In this document: positions 41,800 to 44,853 of the stretch, one piece after another
Numbering within the stretch: the stretch's first letter is position 1
Layout of the letters: the number at the start of each line of letters is the position of its first letter
Source: a bacterium
GTDB taxonomy: Bacteria > Planctomycetota > UBA11346
DNA length: 44,853 nucleotides
Direction of reading: 5' to 3'
NCBI GenBank assembly: GCA_020047915.1
Contig: JAIFND010000151.1
Coordinates: 1-44,853, forward strand
Notes under the pieces: generated by a model
Seen by the model: the letters and a program-made list of their open reading frames with translations, nothing else
Told to the model about the DNA's origin: nothing
Databases searched by the model: none
Position numbers and translations under genes: made by a program

Positions 41800-42519
41800 T
41801 CAGCGCTCGACCGGCTGGTCAGCAGGACCGCTCTCAAGCTGGGGGATCAGCAGACCATCGCTCGGGAAGGCTGGAATGCGCGCCCGGATCGCATCGCCGA
41901 GTCGAGACTTGAGCTGGGCGTGGTCGGGATCGAGGAACACCTCCGGCCCGGCCGCGCGCAACGCGCCCAGCACCGCATCCTGGATGATCGGCGCCTGCGC
42001 CTCCATCTGTTGGGCGGCAGCGGCATCGGCGAAGGCCAGCGCCAGACCCAGGGTCAGCTGCCGGCGTCCCTGCCCTTCGAGCGCCCGCGTGACGGTGCAT
42101 GGCGGCAGGCGGACGAGGACAGGGCCTTGGGCGGGTGCGACGGTGCCGACGGCAGCGGCCCGCGGGTTGGGTTCGGCCTGGAAGGCGAGCAGATCAACCG
42201 CGATGGCGTCGCGGGCGGCCGGCGACACCCGGGCGGGCAATTGAGCGAGGGCCGCGACCAGGGCCTCGCGGGCGACCAGGGCCTCGATCAGGACGCGGCG
42301 CATCTGATCCTCGTCGGCGCTGGACACCGGGACGGAGCGTCCGTCGGCGACCAGAGTGCGGCTGCGTACATGCCGCATCGCCACCAGGAGGAAGGCATCA
42401 AGATCCCGTTGGCGGTACAAACCGCCCCCCTCGGCGACGATGGCCTGGGCAGGATCGGTGGGCGGGGCGTCCGCGGCGGCGCAGCAGGCGCAGAGCAGCA
42501 GCAGGACGAGGGGCGGCAT
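41800..42519 (-). CDS. exported protein with a FliL-like C-terminal region
   Basis: 239 residues with a signal peptide (MPPLVLLLLCACCAAADA). The C-terminal ~110 residues (LVRLPPCTVTRALEGQGRRQ, LTLGLALAFADAAAAQQMEA, APIIQDAVLGALRAAGPEVF, LKSRLGDAIRARIP) have the spacing of the FliL/stomatin-like domain of the flagellar basal body: two strands, a helix, R-P-I-I-D-like PIIQDAV, and a final helix. The identity is tentative because FliL normally keeps a single uncleaved membrane helix. No other flagellar gene is near. The stop lies one base before the sirtuin ATG, so the two are co-transcribed. Confidence 0.6.
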   Translation of the reverse strand: MPPLVLLLLCACCAAADAPPTDPAQAIVAEGGGLYRQRDLDAFLLVAMRHVRSRTLVADGRSVPVSSADEDQMRRVLIEALVAREALVAALAQLPARVSPAARDAIAVDLLAFQAEPNPRAAAVGTVAPAQGPVLVRLPPCTVTRALEGQGRRQLTLGLALAFADAAAAQQMEAQAPIIQDAVLGALRAAGPEVFLDPDHAQLKSRLGDAIRARIPAFPSDGLLIPQLESGPADQPVER

Positions 42520-42526
42520 GGTACGC

Positions 42527-42532
42527 ACGCTA
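42527..42532 (-). promoter_or_regulatory. -10 element of the FliL-like/sirtuin unit
   Basis: TAGCGT on the minus strand, seven bases, then the ATG at 42519. Confidence 0.5.
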
Positions 42533-42562
42533 ACCCGGCCCTGCCCCATATCCACGCCCCAT

Positions 42563-42595
42563 GCGAGGTGCCTATGGATGCGCCATGGCACTCGC
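42563..42595 (+). promoter_or_regulatory. hairpin upstream of pyk
   Basis: GCGAGGTGCC (42563-42572) pairs with GGCACTCGC (42587-42595) with one bulged base, nine pairs and a 14-base loop, 25 bases before the pyk ATG and partly under its expected -35 region. It could be an operator or part of a longer leader. Confidence 0.35.
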
Positions 42596-42606
42596 GTTCC
42601 GAGGCA

Positions 42607-42612
42607 TAGGCT
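42607..42612 (+). promoter_or_regulatory. -10 element of pyk (leaderless type)
   Basis: TAGGCT, seven bases (GCAGCTC), then the ATG at 42620. The same hexamer precedes rpsA. Confidence 0.5.
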
Positions 42613-42619
42613 GCAGCTC

Positions 42620-44092
42620 ATGGACCAGTCTTCCCTGAGAACGCCACTTCCCACCGTCGATCCGTCGCTGCCGCTGCGGGCACGCAAGCGCACCAAGATC
42701 CTGGCCACCCTCGGCCCGGCCTGTGACGATCCGACGACCGTGCGCGCCATGCTCGAAGCCGGGGTCAACGCCGTGCGTCTGAACATGAGCCACGGCTCAC
42801 GGGACGACCAGTTGCGCCGCCTCAAGACGGTACGCTCGCTGTCCAAAGAGATGGACCGCCCGGTCGCCGTACTCGCCGACCTGCAAGGGCCGAAGATCCG
42901 CACCGGCCGGATGAAGAACAACGAACCGGTCGAACTCATCCCCGGCAAGACCCTGATCATCACCACCGACGTCTGCCTCGAAGGCACCGCCGAGCGCGTC
43001 GGCACCACCTACACCGGCCTGAGCAAGGACCTGAAGCCGGGCGACACCGTGCTGATCGACGATGGCAAGATGCGCCTGCGCACCGAGGCGATCGACGGGC
43101 ATGAGATCACCCTGCGCATCGAGGTCGGCGGCCTGCTCAAGAACAGCAAGGGCATCAATCTGCCGGGCGCCAATGTCAGCGCCCCCGCGTTGTCCGACAA
43201 GGACCGCGAGGACCTGACCTGGGCGATCGAGAACGGCGTCGATTTCATCGCGCTGTCCTTCGTGCGCACCGCCCGCGATGTCCGCCACGTGAAGAGCCGT
43301 ATCGCCGAAGCCGGCCGCAATGTGCCGGTGATCGCCAAGATCGAACGCCCTGATGCGGTGTCGAACATCGACGGCATCCTCGCCGAGTCCGACGGCATCA
43401 TGGTCGCGCGCGGCGACCTCGGCATCGAGATCTCGATCGAACGCCTGCCGATCGTGCAGAAGGAACTGATCCTGCGCGCCAACCGCCTGGGCAAGCTGGT
43501 CATCACCGCGACCCAGATGCTGGAGTCGATGATCGACGGCGAGATGCCCAGTCGTGCCGAGGCCACCGACATCGCCAACGCGGTGTTCGACGGCACCGGC
43601 GTGGTCATGCTGTCCGGCGAGACGGCGACCGGCAAGCATCCGGTGCAGGCGGTCGCAGCGATGAGTTCGATCCTGCTCGAAGCCGAGAAGAGCCGCTACC
43701 TGCCTACCTTCGAACCCGATCCCGAAGCGCAGACCTTCTCGCGTGAGATCATGAGCCTGTCGGGCGCGGCCCATCGCATCAGCGTCGAGACCGCCGGCGA
43801 AGCCATCCTGATCAGCAGCAACTCACCCGAACCCGCCCTGCTGCTGTCCAAGCGGCGCGGCCGGGTGCCGATGGTGTGCATCTGCACCGACGAACGGCTA
43901 TGGCATGCCTTCTGCCTCTATTGGGGCATCGCCGCCGTGCTGGTCGAACCGGCCACCGATCTGCAGGCCCTGCTGGAAAGCGGCATCGACTCGGCGATCG
44001 CACATGGCTTCATCCGCGACGGCCAGCAGGCGGTGGTACTGACGCACTTTGACGACCGGCAAGTCGCCGGCATCAAGCTCCAGAAGATCTGA
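42620..44092 (+). CDS. pyk: pyruvate kinase
   Basis: 490 residues, full length. RTKILATLGPACDDP, VRLNMSHGS, ADLQGPKIRTG, the catalytic-Lys segment VPVIAKIERPDAV, MVARGDLGIEI, ITATQMLESMI and VVMLSGETATGKHPV are all intact. It transfers phosphate from phosphoenolpyruvate to ADP in the last step of glycolysis. The short N-terminal extension before RARKRTK is unusual but not long. The C-terminal domain (AGEAILISSNSPEPALLLSK) is present. The gene lies alone on this strand and is divergent from the FliL-like gene. Confidence 0.97.
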   Translation: MDQSSLRTPLPTVDPSLPLRARKRTKILATLGPACDDPTTVRAMLEAGVNAVRLNMSHGSRDDQLRRLKTVRSLSKEMDRPVAVLADLQGPKIRTGRMKNNEPVELIPGKTLIITTDVCLEGTAERVGTTYTGLSKDLKPGDTVLIDDGKMRLRTEAIDGHEITLRIEVGGLLKNSKGINLPGANVSAPALSDKDREDLTWAIENGVDFIALSFVRTARDVRHVKSRIAEAGRNVPVIAKIERPDAVSNIDGILAESDGIMVARGDLGIEISIERLPIVQKELILRANRLGKLVITATQMLESMIDGEMPSRAEATDIANAVFDGTGVVMLSGETATGKHPVQAVAAMSSILLEAEKSRYLPTFEPDPEAQTFSREIMSLSGAAHRISVETAGEAILISSNSPEPALLLSKRRGRVPMVCICTDERLWHAFCLYWGIAAVLVEPATDLQALLESGIDSAIAHGFIRDGQQAVVLTHFDDRQVAGIKLQKI

Positions 44093-44294
44093 ACGAGTAA
44101 GGGGTTAGGCCGGTAACTGCAGGCCTGTAATCAGTCCTTGCCAGGATCTTCTCACACCCTACGGTTCCCGCCCCGCGCCGGGAAGCGTACGGATGTTCCG
44201 TCCGCCCCTAGGTGTCGGAAACCAGGCCTACCCGGCCGCAACCCCCTGTCGGACCTGCGCTTACGCGGGTGGCGATAGGCTACGGGACAAATCC
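44093..44294 (+). other. 202-bp gap before rpsA, untranslated
   Basis: No reading frame of note. Inverted repeats AGGCC/GGCCT (44107-44126) and several GC-rich short stems are present. TAGGCT (44276-44281) could be the -10 of rpsA, leaving 13 bases with ACGGGA before the ATG. A terminator for pyk is not obvious. Confidence 0.4.
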
Positions 44295-44853
44295 ATGACC
44301 AAGCGTTTCGAATCGATCATCGCGGTCGATGACATCCTTCTCGCCCAAGAACTCGAGGCGATCCTCGGCAAGGACGCCGAGAAGGCCCTCCTTGCCGCCC
44401 TCGACAACGACAAGAACCAGTACGACCCGCGCTCCATCGTGACCGGCTTCATCGTCGCCGTCAGCGACGACAACGCCACGGTCGACATCGGCTACAAGAG
44501 CGAAGGCGTCGTGCCGATCGAAGAGTTCGCCGAAGGCGAAGCCACGATCGGCGCCAAGGTCCAGGTCATGATCACCGAGGTGAAGCCCTCCGGTGAGCTC
44601 GCCCTGTCCAAGCGTCAGGCCGACCTGCAGATCGGCTGGAACCAGGTCCTCGGCTCCAACAAGGAAGGCGACCGCGTCAAGGGACGCGTCGTGCGCAAGA
44701 TCAAGGGCGGCCTGCTCGTCGACATCGGCGTGCCGGTCTTCCTCCCCGCCTCGCAGGTCGATCTGCGCCGCGCGCCGGACGTCGGCGAGTACATCGGCCA
44801 GGAGATCGAGGCCGAGATCATCAAGATCGACGCCGAGCGGAAGAACATCGTCG
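44295..44853 (+). CDS. rpsA: 30S ribosomal protein S1, N-terminal part (partial)
   Basis: The frame is open to the end of the window (186 codons). After a ~35-residue lead (MTKRFESIIAVDDILLAQEL), the first S1 RNA-binding domain begins near residue 47 (IVTGFIVAVSDDNATVDIGY, KSEGVVPIEEF, LSKRQADLQIGWNQV). A second starts near 130 (GRVVRKIKGGLLVDIGVPVF, LPASQVDLRRAPDVGEYIG). S1 binds mRNA leaders at the 30S platform. If many mRNAs here are leaderless, S1 would be needed mainly for the others. Confidence 0.93.
   Translation, partial: MTKRFESIIAVDDILLAQELEAILGKDAEKALLAALDNDKNQYDPRSIVTGFIVAVSDDNATVDIGYKSEGVVPIEEFAEGEATIGAKVQVMITEVKPSGELALSKRQADLQIGWNQVLGSNKEGDRVKGRVVRKIKGGLLVDIGVPVFLPASQVDLRRAPDVGEYIGQEIEAEIIKIDAERKNIV

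Overview
The window is about 66-70% GC by eye, densely coded on both strands, and carries bacterial housekeeping genes beside carbohydrate-active and sulfatase genes. The omega-like RpoZ (KVGG...RR..ELN...DKI pattern), a formylglycine-type sulfatase, HEAT-repeat proteins, a PF12831-like FAD oxidoreductase fused to a HEAT-like tail, and weak use of Shine-Dalgarno sites fit a PVC-superphylum bacterium, most likely a planctomycete-like lineage. This placement is an inference; there is no rRNA gene here. I saw no tRNA, CRISPR array, transposase or prophage gene.

Layout. 1-252 is the tail of purU. 414-13640 is a long minus-strand run: acetyl-CoA synthetase, a membrane class III adenylate cyclase, a secreted dienelactone-hydrolase-type protein, serB, a secreted 664-residue unknown, a GH42 beta-galactosidase, a DinG-family helicase and a sulfatase. 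13722-17882 is plus strand: a small unknown coupled to a SMUG1-type uracil-DNA glycosylase, rpoZ-rplM with a clear terminator, a HEAT-repeat exported protein and a PatB/MalY-type lyase. 17812-19508 is minus (rlmN and an unknown). 19886-22737 is plus (a small unknown and an 829-residue putative six-hairpin glycosidase). 22731-24783 is minus (MsrB-MsrA lipoprotein, tilS), followed by a plus-strand alpha/beta hydrolase. 25754-32035 is a minus-strand sulfate-to-cysteine/methionine operon (sbp-cysT-cysW-cysA-cysK-metB). It is preceded by an XRE-cupin regulator and by fabH-E1alpha-E1beta-E2, a 2-oxoacid dehydrogenase without E3. The right end has an AraC regulator divergent from the FAD/HEAT protein, then a sirtuin, a FliL-like protein, pyruvate kinase and the start of rpsA.

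Between the genes lie three signals that gene calling does not explain. (1) Inverted pairs of heptanucleotide tandem arrays sit in at least four, probably five, intergenic gaps, three of them inside the sulfate operon. The heptamer differs between most loci but is mirrored within each locus. (2) A structured intergenic repeat of about 160-240 bp occurs in three copies (253-413, 12096-12260, 19553-19794). Its hairpin stems change sequence between copies while keeping their pairing. (3) A TANNNT-like -10 element lies exactly 6-7 nt before the ATG of many genes that lack a Shine-Dalgarno site, which predicts widespread leaderless transcription. rlmN also appears to start at a CTG codon that overlaps the upstream stop.

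Several start codons below differ from the longest open frame because the longest frames run through these repeats or past the -10 elements.
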